This document shows, in pieces, positions 8,976-18,300 of a stretch of 51,608 nt of DNA. The position numbers and the translations under genes were made by a program. Under the pieces are notes generated by a model. That model was given only the letters and a program-made list of their open reading frames with translations. It searched no databases and had not been told where the DNA came from. The DNA comes from Bacilli bacterium. GTDB lineage: Bacteria; Bacillota_I; Bacilli_A; RFN20; CAG-826. The stretch covers positions 1-51,608 of the forward strand of contig CAAGAN010000034.1 in the NCBI GenBank assembly GCA_900767825.1. The letters run 5' to 3'. The stretch's first letter is position 1. Each line of letters begins with the position of its first letter.

Positions 8976-9650
8976 TTATTTATTTTTATAGGAAGTAACA
9001 ACTTCCAATATATAAGAAGCGAGTTTTTCCATTCCTTCATCTGTTTTAGCAGATACAGGGAAGAACTTGGCTTCTTTATTAACCTTTAGAATAGATTCTT
9101 CGGCTTTCTTGAAGTCGAAATCAAATAGCGATAAAGCGTCAATTTTAGTAAATACGAATGCGTCACCGACAGTGAACATCAAAGGATATTTGATTGGCTT
9201 ATCATCACCTTCTGGAACTGATAGGATTACCAAATTCAATGTAGCCCCAGTATCGAATTCGGCTGGGCAAACTAGGTTGCCTATGTTTTCTAGGAAAATC
9301 AAATCGAATTCATCTTCTCCTAAACCTGCAACTCCTTCGCTAGTCATCTTAGCATCTAGATGGCATTCACCAGTTGTGTTGAGCTGGATTGTCTTGACAC
9401 CAGTCTTGCTTGAAACAGTTTCAGCATCAACTTTAGCATCCATATCGGCTTCCATAACGCCAATACGTAAATGTTGTTTTAATCTATTGATTAGGTTTAC
9501 AAGCAAAGTGGTCTTTCCTGAGCCTGGGCTAGACATGACATTGATTAGAAAAATATTCTTCTTGCGAAGTTCATTTCTCAATTCATTAGCCCTGGTATCA
9601 TTGTTTGCTAAAACACTTTGTTTTACCTTAAGGACCTTAATTGTTTCCAT
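8976..9650 (-). CDS. hypB: Nickel-inserting GTPase HypB
   Basis: 224 residues. The SIMIBI-class P-loop is SPGSGKT (41-47). The inter-subunit metal site residues Cys96-His97 (TGECHLDA) and Cys128 (GNLVCPAEFD) are intact. TKID (about 168-171) is the guanine-specificity motif. There is no His-rich N-terminal nickel-storage stretch, so this is a regulatory rather than a storage form. The start at 9650 has AAAGGA about 10 bases upstream. It is the first gene of the three-gene operon ending with hypA. AT-rich promoter sequence lies at 9651-9720; no riboswitch-like structure was recognised. Confidence 0.93.
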   Translation of the reverse strand: METIKVLKVKQSVLANNDTRANELRNELRKKNIFLINVMSSPGSGKTTLLVNLINRLKQHLRIGVMEADMDAKVDAETVSSKTGVKTIQLNTTGECHLDAKMTSEGVAGLGEDEFDLIFLENIGNLVCPAEFDTGATLNLVILSVPEGDDKPIKYPLMFTVGDAFVFTKIDALSLFDFDFKKAEESILKVNKEAKFFPVSAKTDEGMEKLASYILEVVTSYKNK

Positions 9651-9752
9651 TATAAAAATTCCTTTCGCAAATATAATAGTACAATTTACGCGCGTGTGTA
9701 AGGAAAATCGTTAAAATAACAACATATCGTTACATAACTGCAAAAGTGTCAA

Positions 9753-10319
9753 TTATCTAATTGGGGAAAAGAAGAAAGTCAGGAAATATCCGCACATTTG
9801 CTCTGGACTAGAAAGGCATCCTCCTTTGACCCAACTTGATAATAAAGCGGCAAAGGATTCAGTAGTTACAGTAAGTACCATACTAGATGGAATATCATCA
9901 TATTTGATATAACCTTCTTCAATCAAATCGTTCATAAAAGGAGAGGACCGTCTTTTTAGTTCATTTAGAAAAACATAGGAACCCTCTGAATTCAAGATAG
10001 AGGAAATCAAATCCCTGTCTTCGTAGAAGTGATAGAAGATGTGCGTTAGGTATCTAGTTGGAGAAAGTAGTCTAGATTCCGAGAAATCATGTCCTGCTTC
10101 TTTTTCTAACTTCAATGAAAATACATGATCGAAAATAGAGTCGCAGAAAGATGAAAGAACATCTTTTGTCGATTTAAAATGAGCATAGAATGTCGATCTA
10201 GAAATCTCTGCTTTTTTAATTAAGTCATTAATACTTAAATTCTCATATCCTTTTTCTTTTAGTAGGCAGGCAAAGGATTGATAAACCTTCCTCAATGTTT
10301 TTTCTTCTCTTTTATCCAT
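9753..10319 (-). CDS. TetR/AcrR-family transcription regulator
   Basis: 188 residues. The N-terminal HTH is clear: LRKVYQSFACLLKEKGYENLSINDLIKKAEISRSTFYAHFKSTKDVL at about 8-55, including the family SRSTFYAHF signature. The remaining helices form the ligand domain (TetR_C-like, as in DhaS-type regulators). It is divergent from the FecCD uptake operon, with repeat sequences in the gap, so it probably controls that operon and itself. The effector could be a metal chelate, but the ligand is unknown. The start at 10319 has an extended -10 (TGC-TAATAT) only 6 nt upstream and no Shine-Dalgarno sequence, predicting a leaderless mRNA. Confidence 0.85.
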   Translation of the reverse strand: MDKREEKTLRKVYQSFACLLKEKGYENLSINDLIKKAEISRSTFYAHFKSTKDVLSSFCDSIFDHVFSLKLEKEAGHDFSESRLLSPTRYLTHIFYHFYEDRDLISSILNSEGSYVFLNELKRRSSPFMNDLIEEGYIKYDDIPSSMVLTVTTESFAALLSSWVKGGCLSSPEQMCGYFLTFFFSPIR

Positions 10320-10325
10320 AATGAA

Positions 10326-10334
10326 ATATTAGCA
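10326..10334 (-). promoter_or_regulatory. Extended -10 of the tetR gene (leaderless)
   Basis: Minus-strand TGCTAATAT; its last base is 6 nt before the ATG at 10319, so transcription would begin at or next to the start codon. Confidence 0.6.
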
Positions 10335-10387
10335 TATTGTTTGATAATTTAAAAGTTATCGGACAAAACTAGCAATATGTTTGATAA
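10331..10387. promoter_or_regulatory. Repeated operator candidates between tetR and the uptake operon
   Basis: Two 17-nt near-identical direct repeats, AGCATATTGTTTGATAA (10331-10347) and AGCAATATGTTTGATAA (10371-10387), share 14 of 17 bases and are offset by 40 bp, about four helical turns. An inverted half-site TTATC (10356-10360) lies between them. The first copy covers the tetR -10, so TetR binding could give autoregulation. Confidence 0.5.
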
Positions 10388-10452
10388 GTTTTAAACAAAT
10401 TGTGCTTTTTTGTTTCATTTTGTCAATTAATAACGTAATATTTGCCTTGCAT

Positions 10453-11529
10453 ATGGGAATAGATGACGTTAAACAATTAGAAATAGAGAGCAAAAAAAGG
10501 AATACCCTTTACTTTGTAGCTCTGGGGATATTGTTTTTCGTTTTGATTCTATCTTTTTTCTTTGCCTTGCTTATTGATTCTAGCGGGCTTGAATTTTTCG
10601 ATATGTTAAAGGGGCTTTTTAGAGTAGGCAGCAAAAAGGCAAATATCATAATCGGGAATATAAGATTAAGAAGAGTAATTGCTTCTTTGCTTGTTGGAAC
10701 TGGATTAACGTTATCTGGAGCCATAATGCAATATTGCCTTAATAATCCAATGGCTTCCCCTTCTACTTTAGGGGTATCAGAAGCAGCGACATTCGGTGCT
10801 ACTATTGCTTTAGTTATTTTCTCTAGTGGAAACTTCTCTTCCAATACGGTTCTTTCTATTACTAATCCATATCTAGTTTCTACTTGTTCCTTTATCATGG
10901 CTTTAATTGCAATCCTAATAGTTTTATTCCTATCTAAATTCAAAGGCTTTTCACCGTCTACTGTTGCTTTATGTGGAATAGCTTTGGGTGGCTTATTCTC
11001 TTCTTTGACTGCAATAGTCCAATATTTTTCTAGCGATTCAAATGTAGCAAGTACAGTCTATTGGACATTTGGAGATCTAAGTAGGCCTAGTTTCCTTCAA
11101 TTAGGCATAATGGCTGCGATTATTATTCCTAGCATTATCATCTTTCTAGTTTTGTCTAGAAGGATAAATGCCTTGATGGAAGGAGAAGAGGTTGCTAAAT
11201 CGCTTGGGATTAGAACTAATCTATTAAGGTTTATCTGCCTTCTTCTAGCCTCTTTAATCTGTGCTGTTACGGTTTCTTTTGTCGGGATTATTGGATTTAT
11301 AGGATTAGTTGTTCCTCAAATCGTATCTAGATTAATTGGAGATAACGCTTCTAAATCACTTCCTTTAACTGCTTTAATTGGTTCAATATCGATGCTTTTA
11401 CTTGATACTTTATCTAGAGTCTTAGTAAGAGGGACCAATTTACCAGTAGGTTCATTGACCACTTTAATTGGAGCGCCTGTTTTTATCTACATTCTTCTTA
11501 CGTCAAGGAGGCAATCCAAATGGAATTAG
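10453..11529 (+). CDS. FecCD-family metal-chelate ABC transporter permease
   Basis: About 358 residues from ATG 10453; the frame is open from a TTG at 10381 but the extra 24 residues do not fit the family. Around ten membrane helices are visible. Family landmarks are present: RLRRVIASLLVGTGLTLSGAIMQ, NNPMASPSTLGVSEAATFGA, a GEEVAKSLGI coupling helix, and GIIGFIGLVVPQIVSRLIG near the C-terminus. FecCD permeases import siderophore-iron, haem, cobalamin or other metal chelates. No good Shine-Dalgarno precedes the ATG; a TAATAT box lies 11 nt upstream. It overlaps the ATPase gene by 10 nt. The substrate is not readable; proximity to hypB makes nickel a candidate alongside iron. Confidence 0.88.
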   Translation: MGIDDVKQLEIESKKRNTLYFVALGILFFVLILSFFFALLIDSSGLEFFDMLKGLFRVGSKKANIIIGNIRLRRVIASLLVGTGLTLSGAIMQYCLNNPMASPSTLGVSEAATFGATIALVIFSSGNFSSNTVLSITNPYLVSTCSFIMALIAILIVLFLSKFKGFSPSTVALCGIALGGLFSSLTAIVQYFSSDSNVASTVYWTFGDLSRPSFLQLGIMAAIIIPSIIIFLVLSRRINALMEGEEVAKSLGIRTNLLRFICLLLASLICAVTVSFVGIIGFIGLVVPQIVSRLIGDNASKSLPLTALIGSISMLLLDTLSRVLVRGTNLPVGSLTTLIGAPVFIYILLTSRRQSKWN

Positions 11530-12296
11530 AGATACATGGGTTGACTCTTTCTTATTCAAAAAGAGGTGAAAACGTATTAGAAAACGTTTCTTTATCTTTA
11601 GAAAAAGGCGAAGTAGGAATATTAATCGGTAGGAATGGGATTGGTAAATCAACATTACTAAAATCATTGATAGGTTCGATAAAACCAAAAGAGGGTTCAA
11701 TCGAAATTGAAGGGAAGCGAATTGAATCATATAAGAGAAATGAATTAGCAAAGATAGTTTCTTTCTTGCCTCAGCAAATCATCCTTCCATCTAGACTGGT
11801 TAAAGAAGAAATATCTCTAGGGAGGCTTCCTTTCTCTCCATTGTTCTCATCGAAAGAAGATAAAAACATCATAACGGCTGCGATGGATTCAGTTGGAATA
11901 TCGCATCTAACAAATAAGTACTGCAATGAATTATCCGGAGGAGAAATCCAAAAGGTTGGAATAGCTAGATCGTTAGCAAGTCAATCAAATCTAGTCTTAA
12001 TGGATGAGCCTACTTCAAATCTAGATTTAAAATCTTCGTTCTCTTTAGGCAAAACAATAAAAGAACTTTCTAAGGAAAAAGGGATTACATTCCTAATCTC
12101 AATGCATGATATACACCTATCCTCCTTCCTAGGAGATAAGTTCTTCTTCCTAAAAGGGAAAGAAATTATATGTTCAGGAGGAAAAGAAACTTTAACTAAC
12201 GAGAACATGAAAAAGACATTCGATTTAGATGATGAATTCATTCTAAATAATGGGGGCATTACTTTATTTAATATTGAAAAGGATATACAAAAATGA
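11520..12296 (+). CDS. FecE/BtuD-type ABC transporter ATPase
   Basis: 258 residues. Walker A is GRNGIGKST (near residue 39), the Q-loop is FLPQQ, the signature is NELSGGEIQKVGIARSLA, Walker B is LVLMDEPTSNLD and the switch His is in SMHDIHL. The ATG lies inside the permease 3' end (10-nt overlap) with AAGGAGG upstream, and the stop overlaps the next ATG (ATGA), so the genes are translationally coupled. It powers the FecCD importer. Confidence 0.92.
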   Translation: MELEIHGLTLSYSKRGENVLENVSLSLEKGEVGILIGRNGIGKSTLLKSLIGSIKPKEGSIEIEGKRIESYKRNELAKIVSFLPQQIILPSRLVKEEISLGRLPFSPLFSSKEDKNIITAAMDSVGISHLTNKYCNELSGGEIQKVGIARSLASQSNLVLMDEPTSNLDLKSSFSLGKTIKELSKEKGITFLISMHDIHLSSFLGDKFFFLKGKEIICSGGKETLTNENMKKTFDLDDEFILNNGGITLFNIEKDIQK

Positions 12297-13552
12297 AAAA
12301 ACAATTCTTACTACTAACTATGCTAGCATCTTTGGCTAGCTGCGGAGTTCCTTCTACTAGCGATACTCCTTCAACCGAAGACACTGGTACAACAGGCACT
12401 GAAAAGACTACAACAACTACTGCAGAATCCACTACTGATAAAAACGAAATAACTCTTACCGATTTAATTGGAAGAGAAGTAAAACTAGTACCAGGAAAAG
12501 CAAAACGTATCGTTTGCATTGGAGGGGGTGCTTTACGTCTATATAGCTACGTGGGTGACTTATCTTTGCTTTCTGGAGTTGAAAGAGTTGATGTTGAAGG
12601 GCCTAATGCTGATAAGTTTGGTTTTGTAAATAACGCTTTAGCAATTAGACCATATAAAATCGTCCATCATGAAGTGTGGGACAATTTGCCATCTTGTGGA
12701 ATGGGTGGACCAAAAGCCCAAACAGTTGACATGGAAGCTATTTTAAATTGCGACCCAGATTTAATTATTTCTTTATATAGCAACGACAAAGCCGGAATGG
12801 ACAACTTGTCTGCTACATTAGATGTTCCTGTATTGACTTTATCCTATGGTAATAACGAAGCATTTGATGAAAACATTAAGAAATCTCTAGAACTATTAGG
12901 TAAGGCTCTAAACAAAGAAGAAAGAGCAACTGAATTAGTTACCTATATTAAAGATATCGAAACGGATTTAGCCACCAGGGCAAATGGAATTGCACATGAA
13001 GATAAGCCAAGCCTTTATCTAGGTTGCCAAGCTAACTATGGGCTAAAATCATTTGAATCCTCCACTGCTGGATATAATGTTTTCAAAGCTGCTGGAGCTA
13101 GAAATTATTTAGATGATTTAGGATTAAAAGGTTATCAAAAATCAGTTGATCTTTCTAAATTAGTTGAAACTAGCCCAGACAAAATTATTCTTGATGCTGG
13201 AGGATTAGGATTATTCAAAGCTGACTATAAAATTCCTGAAAAGAAGGAAATATTTAATAGCATTGATGCGATTAAGAATCAAGAAATCTACATCCAAATG
13301 CCGTATAACTCCTATTATACAAATCTAGAAATTGCCTATGCAGATGCTTATTATGCTGGAATGGTTTCTTTCCCGGAAAGATATAAAGATTTCAATCTTA
13401 AAGAAAAAGCTAATGAAATCACCAAGAAGTTCTTAGGTGTCGATTTCTATGATAACGATAAGTTGGATAATGATATCTCTGATCAAATGTTAGGTGGATA
13501 TCAAAAGATTAATATGCCTCTAGAGGATTTCCTCAATGAAAAAATCAAATAA
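12293..13552 (+). CDS. Metal-chelate ABC transporter substrate-binding lipoprotein
   Basis: 419 residues. A lipoprotein signal peptide (MKKQFLLLTMLASLASC) has lipobox Cys18, followed by a Ser/Thr/Glu linker of about 35 residues. The mature part is a class III (BtuF/FhuD-like) binding protein: the opening LTDLIGREVKLVPGKAKRIVCIG is typical, as is DPDLIISL before the connecting helix. Conserved HHEVWDNLPSCGMGG (about residues 124-138) and a Tyr-rich MPYNSYYTNLE near 340 could be ligand contacts. It is tethered outside the membrane and feeds the FecCD permease. The start overlaps the ATPase stop by 4 nt and the end overlaps the methyltransferase start by 17 nt. The ligand is unknown. Confidence 0.87.
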   Translation: MKKQFLLLTMLASLASCGVPSTSDTPSTEDTGTTGTEKTTTTTAESTTDKNEITLTDLIGREVKLVPGKAKRIVCIGGGALRLYSYVGDLSLLSGVERVDVEGPNADKFGFVNNALAIRPYKIVHHEVWDNLPSCGMGGPKAQTVDMEAILNCDPDLIISLYSNDKAGMDNLSATLDVPVLTLSYGNNEAFDENIKKSLELLGKALNKEERATELVTYIKDIETDLATRANGIAHEDKPSLYLGCQANYGLKSFESSTAGYNVFKAAGARNYLDDLGLKGYQKSVDLSKLVETSPDKIILDAGGLGLFKADYKIPEKKEIFNSIDAIKNQEIYIQMPYNSYYTNLEIAYADAYYAGMVSFPERYKDFNLKEKANEITKKFLGVDFYDNDKLDNDISDQMLGGYQKINMPLEDFLNEKIK

Positions 13553-14120
13553 GCATATAGAGTCATTCTTTGATAACCTTGCCCCTACTTGGGATAATGC
13601 CCAAGATAGGGAGGATTTAAAATTCGCATTAATCGACCAACTTGGATTAAAAGAAGGGGATCGTGTATTAGATTTAGCCTGTGGAACAGGTGTTGTAACT
13701 TCAAAAATTCAATCAATTACAAAGACCAAAGTTACAGCTTTAGACATATCAAAAAACATGATAGAAATAGCTAAATCTAAATGCCAAAACCCTGAAATTG
13801 ATTTTAAAGTTGGTGATTTCTATGAATTTAATGAAACTAACTATGACTATATTGTAATTCTAAATGCATACCCTCATTTTCTTGATCTGGATGGTCTAAA
13901 GAAAAAGCTATATGAAACATTAAAACATCAGGGGCGTGTAGCGATTATTCACGCTTGTGGAAGAGAAGAATTGAATTCTCACCACGCCGCTCATGCACTA
14001 AAGGTATCTAGAATGCTAAATAACGTTGATGAAGAAGCAAAATTCTATTCAGATTGCTTTAGAATAATCAAAAAAGAAGAAGATAATAACCACTATATTT
14101 TAATACTGGAAAAAGAGTAG
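13536..14120 (+). CDS. Class I SAM-dependent methyltransferase of the uptake operon
   Basis: 194 residues. After FFDNLAPTWD, motif I is VLDLACGTGVVT (about 44-55), followed by TALDISKNMIEIAKSK (motif II) and IVILNAYPHF. This is a compact Methyltransf_11/25 fold with no other domain. Its ATG lies 17 nt inside the binding-protein gene, so it is translated as part of the uptake operon. Methylation of an imported chelate, or of its carrier to release metal, would fit the position, but no substrate is visible. A strong terminator follows at 14237. Confidence 0.85.
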   Translation: MKKSNKHIESFFDNLAPTWDNAQDREDLKFALIDQLGLKEGDRVLDLACGTGVVTSKIQSITKTKVTALDISKNMIEIAKSKCQNPEIDFKVGDFYEFNETNYDYIVILNAYPHFLDLDGLKKKLYETLKHQGRVAIIHACGREELNSHHAAHALKVSRMLNNVDEEAKFYSDCFRIIKKEEDNNHYILILEKE

Positions 14121-14236
14121 ATTTTTACATGTTTTTATATCTAGTAATTAAAACTAGATTACGTTTTTTAACTCTATTTTCATCGTTATTGATAGATAAA
14201 TACATAAAATAATTAAGATTTAATCGAATGAATTGA

Positions 14237-14265
14237 GGATTCTCTAAATTGGAGAGTCCTTTTCT
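14237..14265 (+). terminator. Rho-independent terminator of the metal-uptake operon
   Basis: Nine-bp stem GGATTCTCT / GGAGAGTCC (two G-T pairs) with loop AAATT, followed by TTTTCTCT. Confidence 0.8.
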
Positions 14266-14344
14266 CTAGTTTGGAAAGTGCGAAGTAGAGTGACATTGAC
14301 TTTCATTTTATTAAAATGGCATTGCCTAAAGAGGGCACTTATCT

Positions 14345-15334
14345 ATGATAAACGTAAAATCAATCACAACTTCACTTACAAATACTAAATTCAAAAGGTA
14401 TTCGCTCATTGCAATCGGTTCAATCGCTTTAGGCGTTGGGGCTGGGTTTGCAGGTGCTAAGATCTTAAAACCAACCGTCACCGAAGTTGTTATGAACGAA
14501 AATAATTCTCTTGTAGTTACAGAAGGATATCTAAAACTTGCAAGAACTGCTTATGACACTGCGGTTAAAAATGGAGATCCGCTTGAAGTAGCTTTGACTC
14601 CAGACCAAATGATGAATTTGGCATATGACATGCTTGGCAATCTAGAATCTTCCAAAGCTATCGGGATTGGCGTTTCAAATGCTATGAACATCACTAGCCA
14701 AGAAATTCAAAGCTGCGCCATAAAAAACGGTGATGAGTATTTTGAAGAATCAAATTCGTTAGGAATTGTTTCTATCCATAACAGAATGTATCAAAGCGGT
14801 GATACCACTACAACTTATTGGGGCGAAAAAGATGATTATGAAAATCACCCAAAGAAAGAAATGACAAACGAAGAATATTCCTCAATGATGGGTAGGAAAA
14901 TTAGCGAAGGGTTGGTTTATGTTGTATTGCCATCCACCATTGCAAAAGAAAATGTAAATACCCCAGGATATGAAAATGCTCCTACAGGAATTTATAAAGA
15001 AGATAACGGATATCGAATCGAAATTGAAATGGACGTCAAAGCTACTTCAAGCGGTTCGTCCTATATGCCAGGTGTTTATAGATATCAAAAGCAAATGAAA
15101 AACATCTCGAATCTAAGTTCATTCCCGAACTTCACCTATTGCCACTTGACTGCAATGGTTGATAAGGATTTAAAGCTTGTTTCGATGAAGAACGTAGAAA
15201 GCTATACCGCTACTATGGCTTCCGTACCGTTCCCTGCCACATGTAAGGCAGAACTGACTACTTATTATTTCACAGATCAAGAATACAAAATTCCTGATTT
15301 AACTGAAAAGATAGATTATTCAACCGCTAAATAG
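14345..15334 (+). CDS. Exported, N-terminally membrane-anchored protein of unknown function
   Basis: 329 residues; start supported by GAGGG nine bases upstream. One membrane helix at about 19-42 (Ala/Gly-rich, after a Lys/Arg stretch) serves as an uncleaved signal-anchor; the rest is extracellular. There is no enzymatic motif that I recognise. The exposed part alternates short beta segments with a helical region near 60-110 and has few Cys. It is the first of three head-to-tail genes (13- and 17-nt gaps) with the giant paralogues 15348-19070 and 19088-22615, so a shared assembly at the cell surface is likely. Promoter-like GTGACA-16-TAAAAT occurs just upstream but is weak evidence. Confidence 0.75.
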   Translation: MINVKSITTSLTNTKFKRYSLIAIGSIALGVGAGFAGAKILKPTVTEVVMNENNSLVVTEGYLKLARTAYDTAVKNGDPLEVALTPDQMMNLAYDMLGNLESSKAIGIGVSNAMNITSQEIQSCAIKNGDEYFEESNSLGIVSIHNRMYQSGDTTTTYWGEKDDYENHPKKEMTNEEYSSMMGRKISEGLVYVVLPSTIAKENVNTPGYENAPTGIYKEDNGYRIEIEMDVKATSSGSSYMPGVYRYQKQMKNISNLSSFPNFTYCHLTAMVDKDLKLVSMKNVESYTATMASVPFPATCKAELTTYYFTDQEYKIPDLTEKIDYSTAK

Positions 15335-15347
15335 GGAGTGTTGAAAA

Positions 15348-18300
15348 ATGGATCAATTTAAAAGAAATGTTAACGGCGTCGAAAAAGCCGCTATAAGAAT
15401 TAGAAGGGGCATAGCAACAGGTTTAATGAGCCTTGCATTTTTTGGTATAACTGCCGGTGCAACCTATCTATTCATTCCTGCAAAGCACGAAACTATCACT
15501 CCTGATGATAGCGGAACTGATATAACTCCAGATATCCCAGATACTGGCGACAATAATGATGGGAGAGGAAAACTCATCCAAAACTTATTAGCAGAAGTTA
15601 CAGGAGAAGGATTAAGACTAAATGTCGATAAAGGTTATGTTTCCTTCAATTCCGATAACGAAAACAAATTGACGTTTGACAATGCAAAAGTCGATTTAGC
15701 TTTATCTAGTATCGATGCAAAACAAATAATCAAAGGCATAAATTTAAAAGTAAATGCCCCTGTTAATTATTGCGGAAAGACGCGTTCTTTGGCGTTAGAC
15801 AAAATTGAGGATTATGCATATTTTGATATCTCTAATGATGATGAAGGAAATATCGATGACGCTGCTAGAAATTATAACTTTAGATATAAAGTAAACCTAG
15901 CAACCAAAACTCCTTCCGAATATGGAGAAGAAGATAGCAACGACCCAACTACTGGCGGTGAAGTTATATATAACTATGGGGATTTCTCATATGTAGTAGA
16001 TACTATACTTAATATTTTAACTGCCGATGATAGCGGACTTCATGGGAAGATAAATTTCCCTTCTTTCTCTACTATAATTGGTGGAGATTCTTCTAGCGAA
16101 GGAAACACCAATACTGGAAATTCATCTAGCGAATCTAGTTTGGATACTGATGCAATGCTAGATGCTTTCAATAATATGAAGGAAGGCAAATATAATGATA
16201 ACCCATATTATTTACTTGAACTTCCAGTTGGAAATAATACTTATAAAATTGGATTGGCAACTGATAAGGAATATAACCTTGCAAAAGTTGAATTTCCTGC
16301 AAAAGTCTCTTTAGATAACGGAAATACATATACCGATAATCAAGAAGAATTTGCAATCAATAACGAAACAAAACTAAAGATTTCCGCTTCTGTTTATTCT
16401 GGAAGCGAAGCTAATATTGACTGGGCTCATCCAAAATATGAAGCACTTTCCTATAGAGAAATATATAACTCCCTAGATTTATTTAAAGAAGTAGCAAACC
16501 TAGTCGCCGTTCCAAAGTTTGGATTAAAGATGAATCTAGATTTAGGAAGATCTAGTGAAGGTAGAGAAGCTTCTTTATATGTAACTGAAAAACAAGCTCA
16601 AGAAGAAAAAGCCTACATTGATTTAGATGCTGACGTTGATTTCTCTAAATATAGCCTAAATAGCATCGGGGCTTCCTTGAATATAGGGAAATATGTTAAA
16701 GAAGGCAATGTCTTAACTTCTACTAAAAACAAAGCAAGTCAAACCCTAGAAGTAAAGAAATTAGAAAACGCAGATGATTTCTATCTTGGTTTAAATACTG
16801 CCTTAAAAGCTAAAACAAATAAGACAACCATCGATACCGTGTATTCAAATATCAAAAATGCTATTGATGGAATGAACGGCGGAGAAACCACCACTAAACA
16901 AATTAAAACAACTAAAAAGGCAATCTCTGCTTCTATTGATGCAGTCACCAATAGCGGATTAGCTACCGGCATTGAGCAAAAGCGTTATGACTGGGCTCTA
17001 GACATGCTAGAAGAATTCAAAAATAGTGATAACAAGATTTGGATGACATTAAATCTAGAACCTGCTGGAATTAATGGGAAAATCAAAATCGTCTTAGATA
17101 GAACTGTTATCGATGGAGTTAAGCCATCATTAGCCAAGATATCTTTTGAAAATATTGAATTCGCATCCTTTACTTTAAATGGAGCCTTAGAAGTTGATAG
17201 GTCAATGTATGATGTTCCAACTCTTGAAGATGCTTCTAAATATCAAGAACTAACCCATTTAGTAGGCTTGAGTGAACAACTATCATCTATAGTTTCTTCT
17301 AAACAAGCATTAATTAATTTAAGTGGATCTATTAAAGACGAAAGCAAGAAAGATGTAGTTGGGAATAACTACACGGGTTTCGTATTTGATGGAAAAGTTG
17401 CTGTTGATGCTAACGATATGAAAGTCGGAATGGACATCAAGGGAGTTGAACATAATTCCTCTTATCTAAATGACCATTCAATAAAGATGGATTTAAATCC
17501 AAATGATGCCGCTAACGGAATTGATTCAGTTAACATCAAGTATTCATCCGCTAACGAATCCACCTCTGAACTTAAGAAACGCACCAATCCAAAATCAACT
17601 GGATTAGTCGCAACCTTATCCACTACTTCTATGATGAATTCCTTAAAAGACATCATGGATACATTCAATATCGACCAAACCGATGATGAAAATAAATCAA
17701 TCGGAATAAAAGACGATAGATTCAATAGGTTATTCTCTTGTTTCTCTAACGAATCTTCTTCTTCCTTGTTAAGTTCTATAACCAATGGCAACTATTTTGA
17801 TTTATTAGATACAAAAGTCTTAGAAAAAGTTGATTTCGCTTCCGGGAATGGAACTGCCAATGAATTTGTAGTCAATGGTGATTCGCTTGGATTAAACGGC
17901 AAGGCTACTATCAAAGTCCAATACGATTCCACTCCAACTGGTGAAAATAATCCTGGATTCAAATCCATGACCATCACAAGTGGAGAAGTCACCAAGTTTG
18001 AAGTTACTATCGGACTAGAAAAGACTTCTTTAAATGAAGCAGATAAAACTTCTTATCTAGATTGTGTTGAAATATTAAATTCCGATAAGATCATCAGCTT
18101 AAACAATCTAATCGATATGCTCTCATATGGAGTTGCCACCACCATGATTGGAGCAAAAGATAATTACAACACTTCTACTTATTCATTCGGCGCTGATGTT
18201 TCTATTGTCTTAGGCAAATATGAATTCACAGCCTTAAGAGTAAACCTAATCGCTAAGGTTAGAGGCGCTCAAACAATGCTATATGCTACATTAGATAACC

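Noticed and set aside
9651..9752. Nickel/cobalt riboswitch upstream of hypB
   Set aside because: No multi-helix structure was apparent in this 100-nt AT-rich stretch.
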